From Chitinophagaceae bacterium PMP191F (GTDB lineage: Bacteria; Bacteroidota; Bacteroidia; Chitinophagales; Chitinophagaceae), in the NCBI GenBank assembly GCA_001302245.1, contig LGYU01000025.1:1-64000 (forward strand): 64,000 nt of DNA, given 5' to 3'. Both the position numbers and the translations under genes were made by a program. Below the pieces are notes generated by a model. The model searched no databases. It saw only the letters and a program-made list of their open reading frames with translations, and was not told the DNA's origin. Shown piece by piece: positions 44,692 to 54,077 of the stretch; positions within the stretch are counted from its first letter, which is position 1, and each line of letters begins with the position of its first letter.

Positions 44692-45435
44692 ATGAAATAT
44701 ATCATTGTTTTTTGTACTGTTTGCCTGTTGAGCGTTTCGCTGATGGCACAACCCCCACAGTTTGTTACCAAAGGAAAAATTGAGTTTGAACGCAAATACA
44801 ACATGCACAAACAATTTGAGGATGATGGTGACTGGAGTGAACAGCTAAAAAAGATGATTCCCCAATTCAACATCACGTATTTTGATCTGAGTTTTGAAGG
44901 TAATCGTGCAGTGTACAAACCTGGTCGTGATAATTCTGATAATAATAAGACCAGTATGTTTGGCAGTATGCCGGCTACAGAAAATATAGTGCAGTCTGAT
45001 TTTGCCACCCAGCAATTCTCTGCTTACAAGCAAGTGTTTGAGCAGAACTTCCTGGTACAGGACAGCCTGGTAAAGTTTAGCTGGAAGATCACTTCTGAAA
45101 CACGGAAAATTGCAGGTTTTAACTGTCGCCGTGCGGAAACCGTTATTATGGATTCAGTGTATGTGGTAGCTTTTTATACAGACGAAATTCCGGTAAGTGG
45201 TGGTCCGGAATCTTTCAATGGTTTACCCGGAATGATATTGGGTGTGGCTATGCCGCGCGTGCACCTGACCATTTTTGCAACGAAACTGGAAATGGTTGAT
45301 CCGAAGGAAAACGATTTTAAGCCATTGACCAAAGGAAAAAAGGTAAATGTTGTTACGTTAAAAACAACCATGGCCGAAAGCCTCAAACGCTGGGGAAAAT
45401 ATGCGCAGCGTTATCTGTGGCTTACTTCGATATAA
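44692..45435 (+). CDS. GLPGLI family protein
   Basis: 247 residues from ATG 44692 (MKYIIVFCTVCLLSVSLMAQ), a signal peptide. The family signature occurs as FNGLPGMILGVAMP, with the preceding GFNCRRAETVIMDSVYVVAFYTDEIP segment split across strands. GLPGLI proteins are small secreted proteins, found almost only in Bacteroidota, whose genes follow outer-membrane barrels as here. Function unknown. Terminated by the hairpin at 45475-45517. Confidence 0.92.
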   Translation: MKYIIVFCTVCLLSVSLMAQPPQFVTKGKIEFERKYNMHKQFEDDGDWSEQLKKMIPQFNITYFDLSFEGNRAVYKPGRDNSDNNKTSMFGSMPATENIVQSDFATQQFSAYKQVFEQNFLVQDSLVKFSWKITSETRKIAGFNCRRAETVIMDSVYVVAFYTDEIPVSGGPESFNGLPGMILGVAMPRVHLTIFATKLEMVDPKENDFKPLTKGKKVNVVTLKTTMAESLKRWGKYAQRYLWLTSI

Positions 45436-45474
45436 TACACTGACCGATCATAAACCGGGACAATTAATATTTAT

Positions 45475-45517
45475 AAAGGCTTAGCATGCAGGTCTTCCTA
45501 TGTGCTGAGCCTTTTGT
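45475..45517 (+). terminator. Intrinsic terminator after GLPGLI gene
   Basis: AAAGGCTTAGCA and TGCTGAGCCTTT pair over 12 bases with one G-U pair, then a T-rich tail. Confidence 0.8.
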
Positions 45518-45618
45518 ATTTCCATCCTTTTTCAAAATTTAACAGGATAAGTACATGCTTTAATGACCGGTAACGGAAAAGAAACCATATCTTACATGCT
45601 ACCCTTTACGTTACCAGT

Positions 45619-46692
45619 ATGGCTAAAGTTACATTTAATAACAAGAACAATACTTTTTACCAGGCTCTGAAATCTTCTGTTGATGATTATTTTTCCCAGC
45701 AACAATTAAGAAAAACCGGCAACTGGAAGCTGTATATTAAAACAGCTATTCTGGTACCGGGTGTACTCGTCATTTACCTGTTATTGTTGCTGTTACCTGT
45801 TCCTTTGATCCCGGGCATTTTGCTAAGTCTGCTACTCGGCTTTTTGCTGGCCTGTATCGGTTTTAATGTAATGCATGATGCCTGTCACGGTAGTTATTCG
45901 CGTCGTGAGGGAGTTAACAATCTGATGGGATTAACTCTAAATGCGTTGGGAGGCAATGCGTTTATCTGGAAATTCAAACACAATATTATTCATCATACTT
46001 ATACTAATGTAGACGGCATTGATGATGATATTGCAAAAAGCCCGCTGTTGCGCCATTGCACCACCCAGAAATGGGTGCCCATGCATCGTTGGCAGCACAT
46101 TTACATTGTACTGGTATATGCCATTTCTTCTTTTGCGTGGGTGTTCTTTCTTGATTTCATCAAGTATTTCCAGCAGAAAGTACAACATACACCGCTGCAG
46201 AAAATGAGCAAACGGGAACATCTTATCTTCTGGTTAAGCAAGCTGCTGTATGTGGCTTTTTATATAATAATACCGGTGTTGATGACAGGCTGGCTACCCT
46301 GGCTGATAGGTTTTTCTGCTATGCATATTGCATTGGGTTTTACCCTGGCAATAGTGTTTCAACTGGCGCATGCTGTTGAAGAAACAGATTTTGTGTATGT
46401 GGGAGAGCATGATACGCACAGAATAGAGAACGAATGGGCTATTCACCAGGTGAATACCACCTCCAATTTTGCACCACGTAATAAGATCATTTCCTGGTTT
46501 GTGGGAGGATTGAATTACCAGGTAGAACATCATTTATTTCCCCGTATCAGTCATATACATTATCCTGCTATTAACCGTATTGTAAAACAGAATTGCGCAG
46601 AGTTTGGTATCGTTTACCACGAGTTTCCTACCATGCGTCATGCAGTAGCATCACATTTCCGGCTGATGCGGCAATTGGGCAGAAAAAGCTAA
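45619..46692 (+). CDS. Membrane fatty-acid (acyl-CoA/acyl-lipid) desaturase
   Basis: 357 residues. The three histidine boxes of the membrane desaturases are present: HDACH (H86, H90), HNIIHH (H121, H125, H126) and QVEHH (H304, H305). Hydrophobic spans at about 40-80, 145-160 and 205-245 fit a four-helix di-iron desaturase. The Q in QVEHH resembles the front-end delta-5/delta-6 class, but the cytochrome b5 domain of that class is absent, so the regiospecificity cannot be assigned. Probably adjusts membrane lipid fluidity. It is plus-strand, convergent with the KAS III-like gene, 17 bases apart. Confidence 0.9.
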   Translation: MAKVTFNNKNNTFYQALKSSVDDYFSQQQLRKTGNWKLYIKTAILVPGVLVIYLLLLLLPVPLIPGILLSLLLGFLLACIGFNVMHDACHGSYSRREGVNNLMGLTLNALGGNAFIWKFKHNIIHHTYTNVDGIDDDIAKSPLLRHCTTQKWVPMHRWQHIYIVLVYAISSFAWVFFLDFIKYFQQKVQHTPLQKMSKREHLIFWLSKLLYVAFYIIIPVLMTGWLPWLIGFSAMHIALGFTLAIVFQLAHAVEETDFVYVGEHDTHRIENEWAIHQVNTTSNFAPRNKIISWFVGGLNYQVEHHLFPRISHIHYPAINRIVKQNCAEFGIVYHEFPTMRHAVASHFRLMRQLGRKS

Positions 46693-46709
46693 AAAGATTT
46701 GTGAAGTTA

Positions 46710-47783
46710 TTAATATCTGTAACAAACGGCATTGATGTTCATACCAGCGCCTACGGAAGCAAAAAGTATTACATCGCCCGGTGAAAGCTGATGTTGTGGT
46801 AAAAGTCCTCTTTGTACCATGTCGTACAATGTTGGTATGGTAGCCACAGAACTGTTTCCAAGCCAGTGAATGCTCATAGGCATAATGTCTGCAGGCGGTG
46901 TAGAAATATTATATAACGCGTAGAAGGCTTTTATAATGGCATCATCCATTTTTTCGTTGGCCTGGTGAATAAAGATCTTTTTCAATTCGCTGACGGGCAC
47001 TCCGCTTTTGTCAAGACACTCTTTCATTGCTACCGGTACTTTGCTGAGTGCATACTCGTATACCTTGCGTCCTTTCATTTTAATATACCTTGTGCCAGGT
47101 GTGGCATCGGGTGCATACGAAGCATCAAAATGAATATAGCCAACCTCTGTGCTGCAATCTGAACGAACGGCTGATGATAGGATGCCCCTGTTGCTGTCGC
47201 CGGTTTCAAGATATTCAACAATGCAGGCACCTGCGCCATCCGAAAAGATCATGCTATCCCTGTCAAAGCGGTCGATTATCCTGGAAAGCATTTCTGTTCC
47301 AATTACCAGGCATTTGCTGGCTGCTCCTGCTCTGAAGCTGATATCGGCCTGTATAACAGCCTGCAGCCATCCGGGGCATCCGAACAATATATCGTAAGCA
47401 ATACAGGATGGGTTTTTAATACCCAATGCATGTTTTACCCTGGAAGCCAGTGAGGGTACGGTATCCGGCTGAAAAGTGCCAGGCAGCATATCCCCGTAGT
47501 TGTGTGCTACAATGATCTGGTCAATCTGTTCTATATCAACATTACTATCTGCAATGGCGTGGGTAGCAGCAGCTACTGCCATGCCTGAGGTGGTAATGTT
47601 TGCTGGGGCGTAGCGTCGTTCTTCTATGCCGGTAATTTGTCTGAATTTTTCTATGATTTCTTCAGGCAATTGATCTATCACCCTGCCTTTTTCCGTATAA
47701 AAAGTACCGGATTCAAAATCACTGTTCTTTTTTATATCGGCAGGAATATAGCTGCCCGTACCTGTTATTACTGTTCGTAGCAT
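46710..47783 (-). CDS. 3-oxoacyl-ACP synthase III-like ketosynthase
   Basis: 357-residue thiolase-fold ketosynthase of the KAS III (FabH-like) type. The catalytic triad is complete: cysteine C136 in FGCPGWL, histidine in FIHQANEK, and asparagine in WLGNSSVATIPTL. Additional family segments are GIEERRYAP and SDGAGACIVEYLETG. It is longer than housekeeping FabH (about 320 residues) and not accompanied by other fab genes, so it probably takes part in an accessory lipid or polyketide pathway rather than being the main fatty-acid initiation enzyme. Adjacent desaturase may hint at lipid modification. Confidence 0.88.
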   Translation of the reverse strand: MLRTVITGTGSYIPADIKKNSDFESGTFYTEKGRVIDQLPEEIIEKFRQITGIEERRYAPANITTSGMAVAAATHAIADSNVDIEQIDQIIVAHNYGDMLPGTFQPDTVPSLASRVKHALGIKNPSCIAYDILFGCPGWLQAVIQADISFRAGAASKCLVIGTEMLSRIIDRFDRDSMIFSDGAGACIVEYLETGDSNRGILSSAVRSDCSTEVGYIHFDASYAPDATPGTRYIKMKGRKVYEYALSKVPVAMKECLDKSGVPVSELKKIFIHQANEKMDDAIIKAFYALYNISTPPADIMPMSIHWLGNSSVATIPTLYDMVQRGLLPQHQLSPGDVILFASVGAGMNINAVCYRY

Positions 47784-47850
47784 AATTGTTATACATAATA
47801 GCCAGGCAGGTGGCTTGTTATAAACGTAGATCCCGGTTTTTGAACTGATA

Positions 47851-47879
47851 ACTTTTTACCGGGCAACCCGGTAAAAAGT
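47851..47879 (-). terminator. Perfect hairpin upstream of the KAS III-like gene
   Basis: ACTTTTTACCGGG (47851-47863) and CCCGGTAAAAAGT (47867-47879) pair perfectly around CAA. It lies just beyond the end of the minus-strand 83-residue gene, acting as its terminator. Confidence 0.7.
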
Positions 47880-47910
47880 CAAAAAAGGAGTATAATACTA
47901 CCTTAAAAAA

Positions 47911-48162
47911 TCAGTAACCGGCAAGTTTAGTAAACTCTGAACCACTGTAAATTTTGGCGAGGTTCACATCTTTCGATTTTTTATAATTCTCAATATTCGC
48001 TTCGCCAACAATACGCCAGAAATTTTTTGTCTTTAATTCTGTGTAGTCTGCAGTTTTAATAAACATGCCTACAAGAGGTTTCCTTGTTTTAAAACTAATG
48101 CGTACAGGCGATTGCTCCAATTGCTTTTGTTGTAGAAACTTTTCAATTTGCTCATTCGTCAT
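47911..48162 (-). CDS. Small conserved-looking protein of unknown function
   Basis: 83 residues, MTNEQIEKFLQQKQLE then VRISFKTRKPLVGMFIK, FWRIVGEANIENYKKS and ending FTKLAGY. A helix and a strand-rich middle suggest a short nucleic-acid- or protein-binding fold, but no family is recognised. It lies downstream of the DEAD-box helicase gene on the same strand, 155 bases away, and ends before a clear terminator hairpin. Confidence 0.6.
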   Translation of the reverse strand: MTNEQIEKFLQQKQLEQSPVRISFKTRKPLVGMFIKTADYTELKTKNFWRIVGEANIENYKKSKDVNLAKIYSGSEFTKLAGY

Positions 48163-48317
48163 AGTTGCATATTTTTATTAACCACAATATTGTTTTGTTC
48201 TGTTGCTAAAACCGTGGTATATCCTGTGAAACTATCACCCATCTATTACTCTTTATAACACCTAAACGTTGCATTGGTTGGTGTTATCACTGCCGGAATA
48301 TACGGTTTTATACCAAT

Positions 48318-49586
48318 TTAGCTTTTTTTCACGGGTTGACGCCAGTTTCTGCGGGGTTTGAATGAACCCCTGCGGTTGCCGTCAGCATGTGCTGGTTTGG
48401 CCAGTACCTGTACTGTATGTACAGTGTTGTGTTGTAATTGCTGTACATACGGATGCTCATCAACCACCGGTATTTTTTGCGTGGTCAGTTTCTGGATATC
48501 ACGCAGGTAAGCTCTTTCTTCAGCATCGCAAAAAGAAAGTGCAATACCACTAATTCCTGCACGTCCTGTACGGCCAATACGGTGTACATATGTTTCCGCT
48601 ACATTGGGCAGATCGTAGTTGATAACAAAGGGCAAACCTTCAATGTCAATTCCTCTTGCTGCAATATCTGTTGCCACCAGCACCCTGGTATGTTTTGAAC
48701 GGAAGTTCTGCAGCGCTTTCTGCCGGGCTGTTTGCGATTTATTACCGTGAATAGCCTCTGCATTAATACCTGCATGGTTAAGTCCATACACAATTTTATC
48801 TGCACCATGCTTGGTACGTGCAAATACCAGTACGTTATCGGTTACTGTATGTTGCAGCAGGTGGATCAACAGCGGATGCTTGCTCTTTTTGTCTACAAAA
48901 TAAATTGACTGCTGTATTGTTTCGGCAGTGGATGATACTGGTGTAATAGCCACTTTAACCGGGTTGCGCAGCATGGTATCGGCCAGCTTCATAATTTCAG
49001 GAGCCATAGTGGCCGAAAAGAAAAGCGTTTGTCTTTGAGCAGGCAATTTGGTGATGATACGTTTTACATCATGTACAAAACCCATATCAAGCATACGGTC
49101 TGCTTCATCAAGCACCAGCATTTTAATATTGCGCAAATTTACCAGTTGCTGATTCATCAGGTCCATTAAGCGACCGGGTGTTGCTACCAGTATGTCTATT
49201 CCTTTGCGCAGTGCCATTACCTGTGTATGTTGCGATACACCGCCGAATATTACCAGATGACGAAGCCCTGTATATCTACCATAGGCCTCAAAATTTTCCT
49301 GTATCTGAATGGCTAATTCTCTGGTTGGTGTTAATATAAGCGCTTTAATACCGGGTTGCGGTGTTTCAGACGCATTTTTTTGCCTGTGTAATAACTCAAG
49401 AATAGGAATCGCAAAAGCAGCTGTTTTGCCGGTTCCGGTCTGAGCACATCCTGATATATCTTTATGTTGTAGTATATGGGGGATGGATTGGGCCTGTATG
49501 GGCGTTGGAGCCGTATAGCCCTGTTGTTTCAGCGCCTTTAAAATGGGAGCTGAGAGATCTAAATTTTCAAATAACACTTCTTGCAT
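48318..49586 (-). CDS. DEAD-box ATP-dependent RNA helicase
   Basis: 422 residues, a RhlE-like DEAD-box helicase. The motifs are in order: Q-motif in TAPTPIQAQSIP, motif I AQTGTGKTA, Ia PTRELAIQI, II LVLDEADRMLD, III FFSATM, then IV-VI with LVATDIAARGIDIEGLPFVI and HRIGRTGRAG. The C-terminal tail is short and basic (RRGSFKPRRNWRQPVKKS). Likely role: RNA remodelling, ribosome assembly or cold adaptation. A small RRM protein lies on the other side of its upstream gap. No helicase-specific partner. Confidence 0.94.
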   Translation of the reverse strand: MQEVLFENLDLSAPILKALKQQGYTAPTPIQAQSIPHILQHKDISGCAQTGTGKTAAFAIPILELLHRQKNASETPQPGIKALILTPTRELAIQIQENFEAYGRYTGLRHLVIFGGVSQHTQVMALRKGIDILVATPGRLMDLMNQQLVNLRNIKMLVLDEADRMLDMGFVHDVKRIITKLPAQRQTLFFSATMAPEIMKLADTMLRNPVKVAITPVSSTAETIQQSIYFVDKKSKHPLLIHLLQHTVTDNVLVFARTKHGADKIVYGLNHAGINAEAIHGNKSQTARQKALQNFRSKHTRVLVATDIAARGIDIEGLPFVINYDLPNVAETYVHRIGRTGRAGISGIALSFCDAEERAYLRDIQKLTTQKIPVVDEHPYVQQLQHNTVHTVQVLAKPAHADGNRRGSFKPRRNWRQPVKKS

Positions 49587-50194
49587 TTTTATTAAATAAT
49601 GATTGTGGTAAGGCTGTCGTTGGAGAAGGAGACACTTTACCTGCCTTACATCTGACCTTCACGAACCTTGCAATGCATGCGGGAGTAAAATAAGTGGAGG
49701 GAGCAATTATAAGTGGTGCAAATGTACGCATTTATATGTTAAAACATTTGTGAAACTGATTGAAGGAGTCTTTGTGAAGGAGTTAAACGCTCATAAACGC
49801 CTCATATTGTGAATATTAGTAAATTTTTCTGAAGTGGTTCGTTATGCCATTTACACGGCTGGTATCTCACCAGCCGGATAAAGAATTACTTGATTTAAAG
49901 ACATTGAATGATGACTCTGGAAGATCCAAGGGTTGCTGAAGGAGAATATCTGCCAGGAAATTGCTGCCGCCAACTGCTTAATAGATCATTTTAAAAGAAA
50001 TCTGACCGGCTGCTGGTGATTTATTGACCCTATAACGTTTTTGCTGTTTTGGCAATGTTGTAACAGTGAAAATAAATTAGGTAATCGCACAGGATAATCG
50101 TAGCTTTCTATCTCTAACCTGTTATCCTCTACCCCTCTGTATCGTAGCTTTCCTGCCCATCAACATGTAGTCCTTAATTTCTAAAAATTGTTGT
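49587..50194. other. Intergenic region upstream of helicase and RRM gene
   Basis: 608 bases between divergent genes. A 7-base hairpin (GGCTGGT, ACCAGCC) is at 49857-49875. A 28-codon stretch around 49929-50018 (GLLKENICQEIAAANCLIDHF) resembles protein but has no start and a stop on each side; it could be a gene relic. A direct repeat, ATCGTAGCTTTC, occurs at 50097-50108 and 50141-50152 and contains two TAGCTTTC -7-like boxes, suggesting tandem promoters for the RRM gene. Confidence 0.4.
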
Positions 50195-50425
50195 ATGACG
50201 ATTTTTGCCAGTAATCTCAATTGTATGACCACCGTTGGTCATCTTAATTTACTGTTTGCCCGTTTTGGTAAAGTGAATTCTGTAAAGATCATACGCGACA
50301 TGCACTCAGGTTTATCTACAGGTTTAGCCATGATTGAAATGGATAATACCCCCGCCATGATAGCCATGGAAGAGTTGAATAATCTCAATTTTATGAACCA
50401 TTACCTAAAGCTGGAACAGGCGTAG
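50195..50425 (+). CDS. Small RRM-domain RNA-binding protein
   Basis: 76 residues, one degenerate RNA-recognition motif. The first strand IFASNLNCM is the RNP2 position; the second half has GLSTGLAMIEMDNTPAMIAME at the RNP1 strand, with fewer aromatic residues than usual; helices between are complete (VGHLNLLFARFGKVNSVKII in two parts). Bacteroidota encode several such short cold-inducible RRM proteins; chaperoning of RNA is likely, though weakened RNP1 residues leave binding strength uncertain. Preceded by the tandem -7-like boxes described for the upstream region. Confidence 0.8.
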   Translation: MTIFASNLNCMTTVGHLNLLFARFGKVNSVKIIRDMHSGLSTGLAMIEMDNTPAMIAMEELNNLNFMNHYLKLEQA

Positions 50426-50645
50426 GAAAGATATCGGTATCAGCGGTTAGCTTTCTGCTACTAGCTGTAAACAATGCCGATTGCCGGCAAAATGCAGGAA
50501 GTCAACGAGCTGTATGCACGTTCATATTTCACGATCCACGTCTCCAAAGGAATAAGGGATGGCGCCAGGTGAATGGATAAAGAAACGTAATAACTCCTTA
50601 CGGTTGTCGTCCCTTTTTGTAACTATATGCAGTCAGTTATCAATA

Positions 50646-50678
50646 AAAAAGCTGCCCTCTTTACAAGGGCAGCTTTTT
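50646..50678. terminator. Bidirectional intrinsic terminator
   Basis: A-tract, GCTGCCCT and AGGGCAGC with a seven-base loop, then T5. It serves the minus-strand S9 peptidase gene, whose stop is at 50701, and any plus-strand transcript from the RRM gene. Confidence 0.85.
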
Positions 50679-50700
50679 AGTGTTTTATTGTCTGAAATAT

Positions 50701-53691
50701 TTATGGCTGTTCTTCAAAAGCCCTGGTATTTAAATGCTCATCCAGTTGCAGACGGTCTACACCATTCTTTAACCATTCCGGAGCAGGCGCACCTTTCAGG
50801 TAGTAATCAAAGAATTCCATCATGCGCACTGAATAATCCTTACGATTTTCCAGTTTTGCCAGACCATGATTTTCGCCTTTGTATTGTACCAGTACTACAG
50901 GTTTTTTCAACCTGCGCAGGGCGTTGTAAAACTCTATACCCTGTGTAAAGTCAACCGCTCCGTCTTTGTCGTTGTGCAGGATCAGCAACGGTGTGGTTAC
51001 TTTCTTTACATTGTAAATGGGCGAATTGCGCAGGTATGATTCCCAGTTTTCCCAGGGGCCGCCGGTAAATCTTCCCTGCGATGCTTCAAAGATGGCCATG
51101 TTGCCACCACCACTGTTCCAGTAAATCAGGTCGTACATGCTGACCATATTGGTAAGCGGTGCACCCGCTGCCGCTGCTTTGAACATGCTGGTTTGTGTAG
51201 ATAAGAATGCAGTTTGGTAACCACCCCATGAGTGACCGTGAATGCCGATCTTATCAGCATCGATCACACCGGTTTGAATAGCTGCCTTTACAGCCGGTAT
51301 TACACACCATACGGCAGACATACCTGGATCATCCATTTTGTAAACAATATCCGGAATGAATACCGCATAGCCGTTGCTGGTATACAAGGTGGGGTTCCAG
51401 CCAGTGCCGCTGAAGCCTGGATTGTTCCAGTTGTGCAGCGTTTGTGACAGTTTTTCGTAATAATAAACTACTGTGGGATATTTTTTACCTTTTTCATATC
51501 CTGCAGGCAGGAACAATGCGCCCTGCAGCGAATCGCCTTTGTCTGATACATAATTTACCAGTTGTACACCGGCACTCCACATATATTTATCTTTATCCGG
51601 AGCATTTTTGGTGACCTGTGTTTCGTTTTTCAACTGGGCGTCTGTGGCAAAAAATTCGGTAGGCTGGTTGAATTTTTCGCGGGAGAAAACATATACCTCT
51701 GCTTTATCTGCTTTACGCAAAGTGCCTACATAGCTGTCTTCCCACAGTAAGGTGGTTGCGCCGGGTTTTAAACCAATTTTACCGGGTTCCAGTCGGGCAA
51801 TACCGCTTTTTTTGGTCCATTCGCCATATATGCGGATGTATTGGGGCTTTTTGAGATCAATGCCTTTTTCTTCAGGATCGAGCTGGAAACGTCCCTGGTA
51901 ACGAATGGCGTTTTGTTTACCATTCTGTGTAAGGTTAACAGCTTCGTCTTTACCATTTACCGGTATCTGCCAGATATCCCACAGGTCGCGGATCAGCACA
52001 TATTTGTTGTCTGCGCTCCATCCTACAAGTGATGTCAGCGGCTTTTTCACGTTGTGATCATCCTCTGTATTTACAAAAGAAGCGGGCAGTTTTTCTGTGA
52101 TGTTTACGCTGGTACGCGTAGGCATATCATAAATGTAATACTGTCCGTCTTTACCATACAGGAATTTGGTACCATCCCATGAAGCGCGTGGTGCGGATGT
52201 GAATGAGGGATAGTACATTTTTTCAAACAGCAACGTTTTGGTTCCGGTTTTCAGATCTACCAGGTATAGGTCGGTATAAGTTTGACCGTCCAGGTTTTGA
52301 TCCCATTCGTAAGCACTGTTGTCTTCGCCCAGTGCATACAATTGTTTGGGTAAAACATCCATAGAACGGATGATGCTGTCCTGGATACGTGTGAATTTAT
52401 TGGTTGTAACATCATACTGGCTGATGTAATTGAAATTTTTATCCTGCATTTCCATTACCTGCTGGCGACTTTGCAAACGCTTGTCTTTCCAGTGCCAGAT
52501 GGTCATATCAGGTTTTACAGTATCAATAGGTTCAGCCGGTTTTGGGCCTGCAGGGCTACCTTTTGCCAAAGCCTTTTGCAGATCATCCAGCGTTTTGATG
52601 GTAGTATCTGCTTTGATCTTTGCAAAACGGGCCGCGTCTGCAGCTTTAATAGAATCCTGACGTGCGGCCAGTTTTGCACTGTCTGGTTTGGGAGCTTCTT
52701 TTTTAACGGGCTCCAGTTTCTGGATTCCGAAAAGCAGCCTGCTTAGATCGTCAGTCCAGTAAGGACGGCGATTGCCGGTGATGGTCATACCTGCAGGAAA
52801 GCTGGCGGAGTCTTTAGTTGGATCGTATGTGAAAACCGGGAAGCTTCCATTGGATACTTTAACGCCTACTACAATCCCTTTATCACTTTTGAACTTTTCG
52901 TCCTTTTTCATTTTGAGCAATGCGAAGGCATCGCCTTTTTCTGTCCAGTTAAGCGATTTGTAGCTTGCTTTATCATTATCAAGCAGGGTTACCTGGCGCG
53001 ATTTTACATCATACAGATAAGCACCGTTGCCGTTCTGCCCGGTAGCGTCTACCAGGTAAGCCAGCAGGTTTCCTTCTTTATTAAATGCAAATTCTGATAC
53101 ATTGCCCCAGCCCTGGCTTTTACCGTTGCTGAGTTCTACCAGCAACAGGTCGCCGCCTTTAGCATCATCTGGTTTGGCACCCATGGCTCTTTCCTTTACC
53201 ACCTGTAGGGCAATGTGTGTGGCCTGTTTGCCATTGAAATTGTAGGCACCCGCTTTGTCGTATTCTGTTTTTTTCCAGGTAGACAGTTCTACTACCTGTA
53301 ATTTATCGAACAACTGTTTGCCGGGCATTTTAGCAGCTGCCTTTCTTTCTTTGTCTTTCACTGCTTCTTTAAATGCCAGCCATTTGCCGTCTTCAGAAAA
53401 TTGTACGCCATAAAAAATGCTGCCTACGGGGTACACGCGTTTTACAGTGTCGCGTACTTTCTGTACTACCAGTTCTCCATCACCTTCTACCGGCATTATA
53501 GCATAGGCCATCCATTGTCCGTCGGGCGAAAGCGTAACACTGAAGGGTTGAACAGACCGCCATGAGGACACCTGTTTCCATTGCATAGGTTTAGGTACAG
53601 CCGCCGGTGTTGCAGTCTGAGCGGCAGCCAATAGCGACATGGAACAAAACGTCCACGCCCCTATGGCTTTTCGTAACAGTTGAACATTCAT
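50701..53691 (-). CDS. Secreted S9-family prolyl-oligopeptidase-like serine peptidase
   Basis: 996 residues from MNVQLLRKAIGAWTF; signal peptide ending near SLLAAAQ. A long N-terminal beta-propeller-like region (about 30-680) with repeated WS-type strands (FSEDGKWLAF, GWSADNKYVLIRD) precedes the C-terminal alpha/beta hydrolase. The catalytic triad is Ser in GIHGHSWGGY (about 821), Asp in LHNDKDGAVDF (about 908) and His in GENHGLAK (about 942). It hydrolyses peptides, usually after proline or in short chains, most likely in the periplasm. An inserted low-complexity A/K/D-rich stretch lies near residue 340-370. Longer than average S9 proteins (650-950). Confidence 0.9.
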   Translation of the reverse strand: MNVQLLRKAIGAWTFCSMSLLAAAQTATPAAVPKPMQWKQVSSWRSVQPFSVTLSPDGQWMAYAIMPVEGDGELVVQKVRDTVKRVYPVGSIFYGVQFSEDGKWLAFKEAVKDKERKAAAKMPGKQLFDKLQVVELSTWKKTEYDKAGAYNFNGKQATHIALQVVKERAMGAKPDDAKGGDLLLVELSNGKSQGWGNVSEFAFNKEGNLLAYLVDATGQNGNGAYLYDVKSRQVTLLDNDKASYKSLNWTEKGDAFALLKMKKDEKFKSDKGIVVGVKVSNGSFPVFTYDPTKDSASFPAGMTITGNRRPYWTDDLSRLLFGIQKLEPVKKEAPKPDSAKLAARQDSIKAADAARFAKIKADTTIKTLDDLQKALAKGSPAGPKPAEPIDTVKPDMTIWHWKDKRLQSRQQVMEMQDKNFNYISQYDVTTNKFTRIQDSIIRSMDVLPKQLYALGEDNSAYEWDQNLDGQTYTDLYLVDLKTGTKTLLFEKMYYPSFTSAPRASWDGTKFLYGKDGQYYIYDMPTRTSVNITEKLPASFVNTEDDHNVKKPLTSLVGWSADNKYVLIRDLWDIWQIPVNGKDEAVNLTQNGKQNAIRYQGRFQLDPEEKGIDLKKPQYIRIYGEWTKKSGIARLEPGKIGLKPGATTLLWEDSYVGTLRKADKAEVYVFSREKFNQPTEFFATDAQLKNETQVTKNAPDKDKYMWSAGVQLVNYVSDKGDSLQGALFLPAGYEKGKKYPTVVYYYEKLSQTLHNWNNPGFSGTGWNPTLYTSNGYAVFIPDIVYKMDDPGMSAVWCVIPAVKAAIQTGVIDADKIGIHGHSWGGYQTAFLSTQTSMFKAAAAGAPLTNMVSMYDLIYWNSGGGNMAIFEASQGRFTGGPWENWESYLRNSPIYNVKKVTTPLLILHNDKDGAVDFTQGIEFYNALRRLKKPVVLVQYKGENHGLAKLENRKDYSVRMMEFFDYYLKGAPAPEWLKNGVDRLQLDEHLNTRAFEEQP

Positions 53692-54077
53692 CATGAGTGT
53701 TGATGTATTGTAGGTTTAAGTAATGCAGAGTGATAGCCTGACCCGTCATCAGGGCAGGCCTGATGCGGAACGCCTGTGACGTGCGTGATGCCGAAAGCTA
53801 CAATCTTCTTCCGTTCTTTCAAAACTAACCATTGACAGCCAGTTCTTTTACCGGTAATTGTGTTGGTGGAAAGATGGTGGATAAGGGGAAGGTACAAGGT
53901 TCAAGTGGCAAGGTTTAAGGGTGAAGGTTTAATGTTGAAAAAGTATATTGGGTGCTTGAGGAAGTGCAATGTTATTCATGATAAGATGAGAATCTGTCGC
54001 ATGGAGTAATGTTCCCGGGTGGCATTTAGAGTATGGATGTGATAGATTATTCTGTTTATATTGGCACATTATAAGAA
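53692..54077. other. Intergenic region with dispersed repeat copy
   Basis: 386 bases between the S9 gene and the DUF2199 remnant. CATCAGG/CCTGATG hairpin at 53747-53765; a CAAGGTTCAAG repeat copy at 53895-53905 followed by further AAGGT-rich sequence to 53935. No gene. Confidence 0.5.
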
